Source of the DNA: Saprospiraceae bacterium
GTDB taxonomy: Bacteria > Bacteroidota > Bacteroidia > Chitinophagales > Saprospiraceae
Assembly: GCA_020627825.1 (NCBI GenBank)
Contig: JAHDGD010000019.1
Coordinates: 1 to 40,364 of the forward strand
Length of the DNA: 40,364 nt
Reading direction: 5' to 3'
Positions 1 through 5,674 of the stretch are shown here, piece by piece. Position numbers and translations under genes: made by a program. Under the pieces are notes generated by a model, which worked only from the letters and a program-made list of their open reading frames with translations, was not told the DNA's origin and did not search any database. Numbering within the stretch: position 1 is the stretch's first letter; each line of letters begins with the position of its first letter.

Positions 1-264
1 ATATGGGAAATAGATATATAGATAAATAATATTATATAAATATAAGAATTTTAGAGATATATTATTTTATAACTTTTACTTTTTCCAACTCTATACTCAA
101 TGAGTAGTTAAGCAACCCTAGGAGTAAAAACTAAAGTTTAATTCTGTGAAAAATAACCTTATAGTAAAATATAAATAAAGTACAGTTAAATTTTATTGTT
201 TCATGAGTAAAGCATATCTTTACAAAATAGGCATGAATTAATTTCTCTGAATTACTATAACTTT
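1..264. other. AT-rich region across the circular junction, upstream of the first TssD gene
   Basis: No gene is visible here. Bases 1-28 are repeated exactly at 40337-40364, so this stretch joins the region downstream of the par genes if the molecule is circular. The right-hand part holds the leader of the TssD gene at 265. The last 16 bases before its ATG (aattactataacttt) are the same as those before the fusion effector gene that starts at 7993 on the minus strand. Confidence 0.6.
196..222 (+). promoter_or_regulatory. Candidate promoter of the split TssD/metzincin operon
   Basis: TTG at 196-198 and TATCTTTA at 215-222 resemble the Bacteroidota -33 (TTG) and -7 (TAnnTTTG) elements, although the 16-base spacer is short. 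The block gagtaaagcaTATCTTTAC is closely matched by caagtaaagtaTATATTTAC upstream of the fusion effector gene on the minus strand (8035-8042 and beyond), which supports a functional, duplicated promoter. Confidence 0.35.
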
Positions 265-960
265 ATGAGCTTAGTTGCTAAAATGTACTTAGAGGATAAA
301 GAGATCAATATCCTTGATTACAAATTTCGTTTTACTCGTTCTACTGACGAACACGGAAAACCAATGGGTAAACCTAGAGGAACTGTTTTTGAAATCCTCT
401 TTGAAACTACTTCTGATCAAAGTTTTATGGAATGGTCTATTATGACTGATATGACCAAACATGTCAAAATTGTAATTTCCCCTATAATTAAAACAAGCAA
501 GAGCAGAATTATAGAACTCTATGATGTGCATTGTGTTCATTTCAAAAACAGCTTCAATGCTCAAAATGGTGAACCAATGACTACACTTATTCATCTAACG
601 CCAGCCATTATGATAGATGATGGACATAAAGTTTTAGAGCACTATTGGAAAAAGACAGATTTGAATGCGAATGTGCCTGTAACAGTTCTAAAAAGTGAAG
701 AAGAAAAGGGAAGAATTATAGACTACTATGTTATTGGAGAAGATGGTAAAAGAATAAATGATTTTAAAGTAGGTGAAAAAATAACTTTAATGATAGAGTC
801 AGAGGGAATGGAAGGTAAAACAATTGATATTAACTTAGAGGATAAAGATCATGATTTTGAATATCAAGGAAATCGTTTACTCAATGACCAAATAAAAAAG
901 TATCAAATTACTGGTGAGAGTGATAAAATACAACTTATTGTTCTTGTCCAAGAGAAATAG
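265..960 (+). CDS. tssD: TssD (Hcp) tube protein with C-terminal Ig-like extension
   Basis: T6SS tube protein that probably carries an effector. Residues 1-135 are a Bacteroidota TssD/Hcp domain nearly identical to the N-terminus of the 772-residue fusion effector at 5675-7993. Shared features are the start MSLVAKMY, the FTRSTDEHGKPMGKPRGT motif and the YWKKTDLNA end. Residues 145-231 are a short beta-rich domain (GEKITLMIESEGMEG) resembling one of the Ig-like repeats that link TssD to the protease in the fusion. The protein stops where the fusion goes on into its protease. A metzincin gene follows 44 bases downstream, so the carrier and toxin appear to be split here. I see no catalytic motif in the extension. 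The start is set by the TssD homology. Confidence 0.85.
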   Translation: MSLVAKMYLEDKEINILDYKFRFTRSTDEHGKPMGKPRGTVFEILFETTSDQSFMEWSIMTDMTKHVKIVISPIIKTSKSRIIELYDVHCVHFKNSFNAQNGEPMTTLIHLTPAIMIDDGHKVLEHYWKKTDLNANVPVTVLKSEEEKGRIIDYYVIGEDGKRINDFKVGEKITLMIESEGMEGKTIDINLEDKDHDFEYQGNRLLNDQIKKYQITGESDKIQLIVLVQEK

Positions 961-1004
961 TTCAATCTCATTCTTATCTACTTAACCAAGTAAAAAAAAA
1001 TGTT

Positions 1005-2465
1005 ATGCCAAATATATTCACACTTACAGCACCTTCTATAGGATATAAAAAAAGTGTTTCTATAAATATTGTTGAAGAAGAAAAAAAATATATTGTATAC
1101 TTTAATCGTATTGATCACTCTTATACAGGACAGTTTGGCTATGACTGGATGAGAGAAGAATGGTTAGACAAAAGTAAAGGTATTTGTATAGATGGTTTAG
1201 AAGAGCTTAAACAACTCTACACACCTATAGAAATGGATGTAACAGATAGCAATGGCAAAGCTTACGGAGATTACTATGTTCCTTGGCTGACAATGTTTCC
1301 AAATCATAAAGAAAAGATAGGTAAAGAAGTAGAGTTGATCTTGACACTTTCCATGGATCATGTGGGTAACGATATAGATTATGAAACAGAACGTTTTGCT
1401 CTTGAACCAACAAACCCTAACCTTCGAGTAGAACCAAATAGTTTCTCTATTATGGAAGCATTAAATCCTGTTATGATTAAGATTTATTGTGATAAGCCCC
1501 TTGAAAAAGATGAGGCAATTGAGGTCAAATCATCTACTAAAAATCTTGTTGGAAAGCTCAATGTACTTAAAAACTCTAATCATAAAGATTATACAATTAA
1601 TATTCCTGTTGTATTTTCATACTTAATTGATAAAAATCTACCTTTTGGAAAAAATGTAATTGAAAATGAACTAAAAAAAGTAGATGGTCTACAAGCTATA
1701 GAAGATTATCTTAATAAACAGAGTCTTAATCAAGCACTTATTCAAGTCAAACTAGATATAGAAAATACTTATGATTGGGGATTTAGTAAGAATGCATTAA
1801 AAATAGCTAATGTAGGTAAAAACCCAAGAAATGGAAAGGGTTGGCAAGATGAAGAATACAACTATGCTCGTTTCAAAAATCTTATTGTAGATGAGACAGC
1901 TATGAAAGTAGATTCAGGTAAAATGCTTAATTTCTTTCATCACCAATTTGGTCTTAAAGAAACATTATTAATGAAGAAGAAGAATATTATTCTTTATTTG
2001 ACATCTCTGTCCTCAGATACAGCTGGAGGGAGTTCATTCGCAGCTCCTCTTGATAATAAGCACTGTATTATTTTCAAAAATAACCTTAACCACTTATCTT
2101 CATATGCACATGAAATAGCACATACATTGGGACTACTACATACTTTCCCTGAGACAAAGTATGATAAAACAAAGCAAGCTGCGTTTGTTAAACGGTTTGT
2201 AGATAAACAGAAAAATGCTGAAGGCTATTTAAATAGAAATCTTAAATCAAATCAATCACACCCAGCAATACAGTTTAAGAAAAAAGAGGTGGAAAGATAT
2301 AAAAAACTAGCAGAAGCATACAGAACTATTTTTGCAAGAGACAAATATAAATTTAAAAAGAAGTCTACTGAAAATATTATGGATTATGATTTAAATAATC
2401 ACACTTCATTTACAAAATTCCAATGGAAAATTATGCAAGAGGAAGCAAATAAGTACTATCATTAA
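1005..2465 (+). CDS. Metzincin-type zinc metalloprotease, probable T6SS effector
   Basis: Predicted secreted protease toxin of 486 residues. It has the full metzincin zinc motif HExxHxxGxxH (HEIAHTLGLLH, residues 369-379) and a downstream Met-turn (NIMDY, 457-461). An N-terminal motif (FGYDWMREEW, about 44-53) matches FGFDYMRDKT in the fusion effector at 5675-7993, placed before the protease in both, so the two share a linker-protease module. Unlike the fusion it has no TssD domain and no signal peptide, so it would need the TssD just upstream, or another partner, for export. Residues about 100-210 look beta-rich. Its stop codon overlaps the next start (TAATG), which couples it to a lipoprotein that is the likely immunity protein. 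The substrate cannot be read from sequence. Confidence 0.8.
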   Translation: MPNIFTLTAPSIGYKKSVSINIVEEEKKYIVYFNRIDHSYTGQFGYDWMREEWLDKSKGICIDGLEELKQLYTPIEMDVTDSNGKAYGDYYVPWLTMFPNHKEKIGKEVELILTLSMDHVGNDIDYETERFALEPTNPNLRVEPNSFSIMEALNPVMIKIYCDKPLEKDEAIEVKSSTKNLVGKLNVLKNSNHKDYTINIPVVFSYLIDKNLPFGKNVIENELKKVDGLQAIEDYLNKQSLNQALIQVKLDIENTYDWGFSKNALKIANVGKNPRNGKGWQDEEYNYARFKNLIVDETAMKVDSGKMLNFFHHQFGLKETLLMKKKNIILYLTSLSSDTAGGSSFAAPLDNKHCIIFKNNLNHLSSYAHEIAHTLGLLHTFPETKYDKTKQAAFVKRFVDKQKNAEGYLNRNLKSNQSHPAIQFKKKEVERYKKLAEAYRTIFARDKYKFKKKSTENIMDYDLNNHTSFTKFQWKIMQEEANKYYH

Positions 2466-3106
2466 TGAAAAAATATCTATTCCTATATATATTATCTATT
2501 CTTATGATGAGTTGTCAGAAGCTTGCTAAGGTAAATTTATTGAGTCCCCCATCATACAATTTAAATAGTAAAGAAGATGTCAAGGAGTTTATCAAAGATC
2601 ATTATATTAATCATAAAGGACAGATAATAGGAAAAGCAACACAAGTTGAATTAGAAGATACAATTTTACATTCTCCATCTTATATTTTTGAAACTTTTTC
2701 ATTATCGTATTATGAAGGTGAAAATACCTACATAGGTTCACACCACATAGAAATAGTTGATGGCTATCCTAAAGGAAAGTATCAAGTATGTCATGGAGGA
2801 GATACACTTAAATCAATATCTTATAAAGATGGTAATTACTCAGGTTTTTTAGAAGTCTTTCACATAGATGGAAATAGACTTTACAGTAGTAAGTTTAGAA
2901 AAGGATCTGGTTATTGGAAAGATTTTTATCCTGAAGAAGGAGTAATCAAAGAAGATGGAGAAGTAAAAGATAATTATAAGCATGGAAAATGGACTTACTA
3001 TAGTAAAACAGGTAAAATAGATAGCGTGAAAACCTACAGGTTTCAAGACTCTGTAGACATACGATATCCGTATTGCTTGTTCAATAAAACAGAGCCTTGC
3101 TATTAA
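2465..3106 (+). CDS. MORN/YwqK-like lipoprotein, likely immunity to the upstream metzincin
   Basis: Lipoprotein of 213 residues with a signal peptide ending in a lipobox (ILMMSC, Cys at about 17), so it should be anchored in the envelope facing the periplasm. The C-terminal half has short repeats of the MORN_2/YwqK kind (GNYSGFLEVFHIDGNRLYSS; GKWTYYSKTGKIDSVKTY). Such proteins are common next to Bacteroidota toxins. The start overlaps the protease stop by one base, which implies translational coupling and fits an effector/immunity pair. It differs from the three minus-strand lipoproteins at 3619-5667 but shares their layout (lipobox plus HLNG-type repeats). The immunity role is inferred from position and surface location. 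Confidence 0.65.
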   Translation: MKKYLFLYILSILMMSCQKLAKVNLLSPPSYNLNSKEDVKEFIKDHYINHKGQIIGKATQVELEDTILHSPSYIFETFSLSYYEGENTYIGSHHIEIVDGYPKGKYQVCHGGDTLKSISYKDGNYSGFLEVFHIDGNRLYSSKFRKGSGYWKDFYPEEGVIKEDGEVKDNYKHGKWTYYSKTGKIDSVKTYRFQDSVDIRYPYCLFNKTEPCY

Positions 3107-3132
3107 ATTAAGTGTAAAAAATACTACAATAG

Positions 3133-3434
3133 TTAAGTTACTACAACTTTGGAAGGAATGGCAGGGGGATTAGAGTTTTCTTCTGCCTCGCTTCCTACTA
3201 TTTGTCCTTTTACAGCTTTTGGAAACGTTTCACTAATATAATATACCTTCAAGTGGTTGGTATATTCATTAGGGGTTTGGCTTCTTGGGTAAGCATGTAA
3301 ACCATTTCTATTAGAAATAACCTTCCTATTAGTAAACGACTATTAAACGTAGCATCAGCTCTTAAATCTAAGTCAATAGCAGAAGCTAAGTCTAGACGAA
3401 CAAAGGCTTGAGGAAGATATTTTCTCAAGACCAC
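3133..3434 (-). pseudogene. Frameshifted fragment of a TssD-metzincin effector
   Basis: Read on the minus strand, 3434 downward encodes VLRKYLPQAFVRLDL and then DLDLRADATFNSR, matching the region just before the protease site in the fusion effector (its DNA at about 6165-5990). A one-base shift follows. In the new frame the match goes on as NRKVISNRNGLHAYPRSQTP and NHLKVYYISETFPKA. It then diverges after a GSEAEE segment and stops at 3133-3135. The HExxH segment is absent, so this cannot be an active protease. Its upstream end is fused to a transposase remnant. It is the remains of an older effector copy. Confidence 0.8.
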
Positions 3435-3597
3435 GATGATGTAAGGCTTCTAAGAAACTATTTAGCTCTGAGCCTGTCTTAAATTGTTGTAAAAAATCAT
3501 CTGTTAAAATTTCCTCTACGTTCATAAAAGTATAAGTTTAAATCTAATGAAAAATAATCAAAATTTTAAACTTACACACTTTTTGAAATAGTGTCAC
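3426..3597 (-). mobile_element. IS256-family remnant: one end plus transposase N-terminus
   Basis: Minus-strand reading from ATG at 3525 gives MNVEEILTDDFLQQFKTG and then LNSFLEALHHRGLEK, the typical N-terminus of Bacteroidota IS256-family transposases. After about 35 codons the frame runs into the effector fragment and stops. Upstream, 3566-3597 reads on the minus strand as gtgacactatttcaaaaagt followed by gtgtaag, which looks like the terminal inverted repeat of such elements. No catalytic DDE region or second end is present nearby, so it cannot move. Its outer end lies within two bases of the start of the 233-bp direct repeat at 3596. Confidence 0.7.
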
Positions 3598-3828
3598 AAG
3601 ACAAGCCTTCTGATGTCTTTAAGAGCCTTCTTGAAACACATTTTTAGCTTTACTAAGAACCTTTCCAGTCTTTCCATCAATATCAATATCATAAATATCT
3701 TTAGGATATTTATCGCCTTTGACATAAACAATATTCCAAACACCATTATTTCTAGTGATACTGGTATATCTATGAAATAAATCGACTCCTCTTAGACGTA
3801 AAAACTTGACTACATCTTCAAAGGAATA
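3596..3828. repeat. 233-bp perfect direct repeat, copy 1
   Basis: Identical base for base to 4200-4432 (offset 604). It covers the last part of the lipoprotein gene 3619-4245 plus 23 bases downstream. Those 23 bases correspond to signal-peptide codons of the next gene in the other copy, so copy 1 holds the truncated start of a third lipoprotein gene, cut off by the IS remnant. Perfect identity against diverged flanks points to recent duplication or gene conversion. Confidence 0.9.
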
Positions 3829-4245
3829 TTCATAGCCTTCATCATAATTTTTTTCTTTGATAAGATTACCCTCTTTATCGTATTCTCTCCAAATACCTTT
3901 GCCAAAATTATTCTCAAAGTTTAGCCCTTTTTTTTTAAGAATACCATTTGTATGAAACTCTCGGTAAATTTGAAAAACAGAAGGATAAGGAGGGGTTTCA
4001 TATCTAACATAATTTGTTGAATCGTCTCCAAAACAGCGTATTACAGTACCATCATTTAAAGTATCGTAGTATTCACCTTGTTTGGAAAGATGGTTAAATT
4101 TCTCTATATCGAAGATGTCACTAGATTTAGATTCTGCTAATGTATTGAAATATACCTTTTGGCTTATACAACTAGACAGAAGTATAAGCCAAAAAAAATA
4201 CAAGACAAGCCTTCTGATGTCTTTAAGAGCCTTCTTGAAACACAT
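3619..4245 (-). CDS. Lipoprotein, probable orphan immunity protein (copy 1)
   Basis: About 208 residues, paralogous to the lipoproteins at 4223-4819 and 5077-5667. I place the start at ATG 4245, which gives MCFKKALKDIRRLVLYFF and a lipobox ending LLSSC. Longer in-frame starts would only read through the opposite-frame end of the neighbouring gene. The conserved core has KVYFNTLAESKSSD after the lipobox, a GTVIR motif, a MORN/YwqK-like pair (NGILKKKGLNF; GIWREYDKEGNL) and a C-terminal FEDVVKFLRLRGVDL domain. The last 62 residues are identical to those of the next gene, as encoded by the 233-bp repeat. It overlaps that gene by 23 bases. No effector sits directly in front of it, so it is an orphan, perhaps kept against toxins made by relatives. 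Confidence 0.65.
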   Translation of the reverse strand: MCFKKALKDIRRLVLYFFWLILLSSCISQKVYFNTLAESKSSDIFDIEKFNHLSKQGEYYDTLNDGTVIRCFGDDSTNYVRYETPPYPSVFQIYREFHTNGILKKKGLNFENNFGKGIWREYDKEGNLIKEKNYDEGYEYSFEDVVKFLRLRGVDLFHRYTSITRNNGVWNIVYVKGDKYPKDIYDIDIDGKTGKVLSKAKNVFQEGS

Positions 4246-4432
4246 TTTTAGCTTTACTAAGAACCTTTCCAGTCTTTCCATCAATATCAATATCATAAAT
4301 ATCTTTAGGATATTTATCGCCTTTGACATAAACAATATTCCAAACACCATTATTTCTAGTGATACTGGTATATCTATGAAATAAATCGACTCCTCTTAGA
4401 CGTAAAAACTTGACTACATCTTCAAAGGAATA
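4200..4432. repeat. 233-bp perfect direct repeat, copy 2
   Basis: Partner of 3596-3828. It spans the 3' end of the lipoprotein gene 4223-4819 and the first codons of the gene 3619-4245. The first mismatch lies at 4433 versus 3829. Sequence beyond it in the same two genes is clearly diverged. Confidence 0.9.
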
Positions 4433-4819
4433 CTCATAGCCTTCATCATAGTTTTCTTCTTTAATGAGATTACCCTCATCATCGTACTCTCTCCAAATCC
4501 CTAACTCTACATCATTGGGATAATATATACCTTTAATTTTGAGTTTCCCATTAAGATGGAAACCTCTATATACTTCCAATAAATTAGGGGGAGGAGGGGT
4601 TTCATATTCTGAGTATTCAATGTTAGAGGATGTTCTACGGATAACAGTACCCCCTTTTAGAGTATCAAAGTATTGATGTCCTATTTTTCGTTTTTCAAAC
4701 TCTTCTATATCAAAGGTATCACTAGATTTAGATTCTGCTAGTGTATTGAAATATACTTTTTCACTCATACAATTAAGGATTAATAGTGCTAATGGGATTA
4801 AAATAATTTTTTTCATCAT
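4223..4819 (-). CDS. Lipoprotein, probable orphan immunity protein (copy 2)
   Basis: 198 residues with a signal peptide and lipobox (MMKKIILIPLALLILNC), followed by MSEKVYFNTLAESKSSD as in its paralogs. A proline stretch (ETPPPPNLL), a HLNGKLKIKGIYY / GIWREYDDEGNLIKEENYDE MORN-like pair and a FEDVVKFLRLRGVDL C-terminal domain follow. The gene starts six bases after the stop codon of a metzincin 3' end (4826-4990), the same junction as in the intact effector/immunity pair, so it was originally the immunity gene of a now-lost effector. That origin is an inference from gene order and homology. Confidence 0.75.
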   Translation of the reverse strand: MMKKIILIPLALLILNCMSEKVYFNTLAESKSSDTFDIEEFEKRKIGHQYFDTLKGGTVIRRTSSNIEYSEYETPPPPNLLEVYRGFHLNGKLKIKGIYYPNDVELGIWREYDDEGNLIKEENYDEGYEYSFEDVVKFLRLRGVDLFHRYTSITRNNGVWNIVYVKGDKYPKDIYDIDIDGKTGKVLSKAKNVFQEGS

Positions 4820-4825
4820 ATTTTA

Positions 4826-4990
4826 TTCAGGGTTTGCATTTCCTTGTGCAATATTCCATTGGAATTGCCATAAGTGAATACGATCAGTGCCTTTTTGATG
4901 AGAATAGTCCATAATGTTTTGAGTTTCAAACTCCTTGAAAGTATAGGCAGAACTATTACTAAAACTATGAGGTAGTTCTAGAGTCTGTGG
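4826..4990 (-). pseudogene. 3' end of a lost TssD-metzincin effector
   Basis: Minus-strand translation gives FETQNIMDYSHQKGTDRIHL, then WQFQWNIAQGNANPE and a TAA stop. It aligns with the C-terminus of the intact fusion effector (NIMDYSHNVGIDCIYTWKWQ ... GGSLPE). It holds the Met-turn, but the zinc-binding HExxH part is missing, and the reading frame is not continuous upstream, where a terminator for the neighbouring operon sits (5013-5054). Only the tip of the old effector gene has survived next to its immunity gene. Confidence 0.75.
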
Positions 4991-5012
4991 TTATTGGTGA
5001 GCTGCTATATTT

Positions 5013-5054
5013 TTAAAAAAAGCTACCTCTTCTACAAAAAGAAAAGATAGCTTT
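5013..5054 (-). terminator. Intrinsic terminator of the fusion effector/immunity operon
   Basis: Arms aaagcta (5019-5025) and tagcttt (5048-5054) can pair, with partial pairing extended inward. On the minus strand the hairpin is followed by a run of T (the A run at 5013-5020). It lies 23 bases past the immunity stop at 5077. Confidence 0.6.
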
Positions 5055-5076
5055 GGAGGAAAATAAAATACGATTC

Positions 5077-5667
5077 TTATTCTATAACGAACTCATTTTT
5101 ATCGCTAGAAAGCACTTCTCCAGTCTTTCCATCAATAGAAAAAACGTGAAAATATTTAGGATAGCCATTTCCTTTGACGTAAGATACTTCCCACACACCA
5201 TCGTTTCGACGAATAGAGGTGTATTTACCAAATAAATCTACTCCTCTGATGCGTAAAAATTTAACCACATCTTCAAAAGAATAGTCATAGCCTTCATCAT
5301 AATTTTCTTCCTTGATGAGGTTACCCTGCTCATCATACTCTCTCCAAATACCTAAATCTTCATCACTTCGATAAGACATTCCTTTCATTTTGAGGTTACC
5401 ATTGAGATGAAAGCTCCTTGATACTCTTAAAATAGAGGGGGGAGGGGGGGTTTCAAATTCTATAAAATCTACTTCAGAAGAGATTCTACGTATGACAGTG
5501 CCGTCTTGTAATGTATCACGATATTCCCCTCCTTTTTCTAAACGATTAAATTTTTCTATATCAAAGGTATCACTAGATTTAGAGTCTGCTAGTGTGTTGA
5601 AATATACTTTTTCGCTCATACAACTAAAAATTAAAAAAATAAATGGGATTAAAAATATTTTTCTCAT
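5077..5667 (-). CDS. Lipoprotein, probable immunity protein of the fusion metzincin effector
   Basis: 196 residues when started at ATG 5667 (MRKIFLIPFIFLIFSC), which gives a clean signal peptide and lipobox. A start ten codons earlier would overlap the effector stop and add an unlikely charged leader. This start lies seven bases after the stop of the TssD-metzincin gene. The body has KVYFNTLADSKSSD, ETPPPPSIL, the MORN/YwqK-like pair HLNGNLKMKGMSYRSDEDLG and WREYDEQGNLIKEENYDE, and the FEDVVKFLRIRGVDLFGKYT domain. As an envelope lipoprotein it would meet an incoming protease in the periplasm. A hairpin terminator follows. The immunity role is inferred from context. It is the only one of the three paralogs that still has an intact cognate effector. 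Confidence 0.75.
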   Translation of the reverse strand: MRKIFLIPFIFLIFSCMSEKVYFNTLADSKSSDTFDIEKFNRLEKGGEYRDTLQDGTVIRRISSEVDFIEFETPPPPSILRVSRSFHLNGNLKMKGMSYRSDEDLGIWREYDEQGNLIKEENYDEGYDYSFEDVVKFLRIRGVDLFGKYTSIRRNDGVWEVSYVKGNGYPKYFHVFSIDGKTGEVLSSDKNEFVIE

Positions 5668-5674
5668 AATAAAT

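Noticed and set aside
700..960. The C-terminal extension of the 231-residue TssD as a toxin domain
   Set aside because: It resembles the non-catalytic linker repeats of the fusion effector and has no conserved polar cluster.
3249..3434. Small independent gene on the minus strand
   Set aside because: The translation is a copy of an inner part of the fusion effector, followed by a frameshift. It is a gene fragment.
3426..3597. Complete insertion sequence
   Set aside because: Only one end and about 35 transposase codons remain; no catalytic domain or second end is found.
4246..4350. Longer N-terminus for the lipoprotein gene ending at 3619
   Set aside because: The extra codons are the opposite-frame shadow of the neighbouring gene within the duplicated segment. 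The ATG at 4245 gives a proper signal peptide and lipobox.
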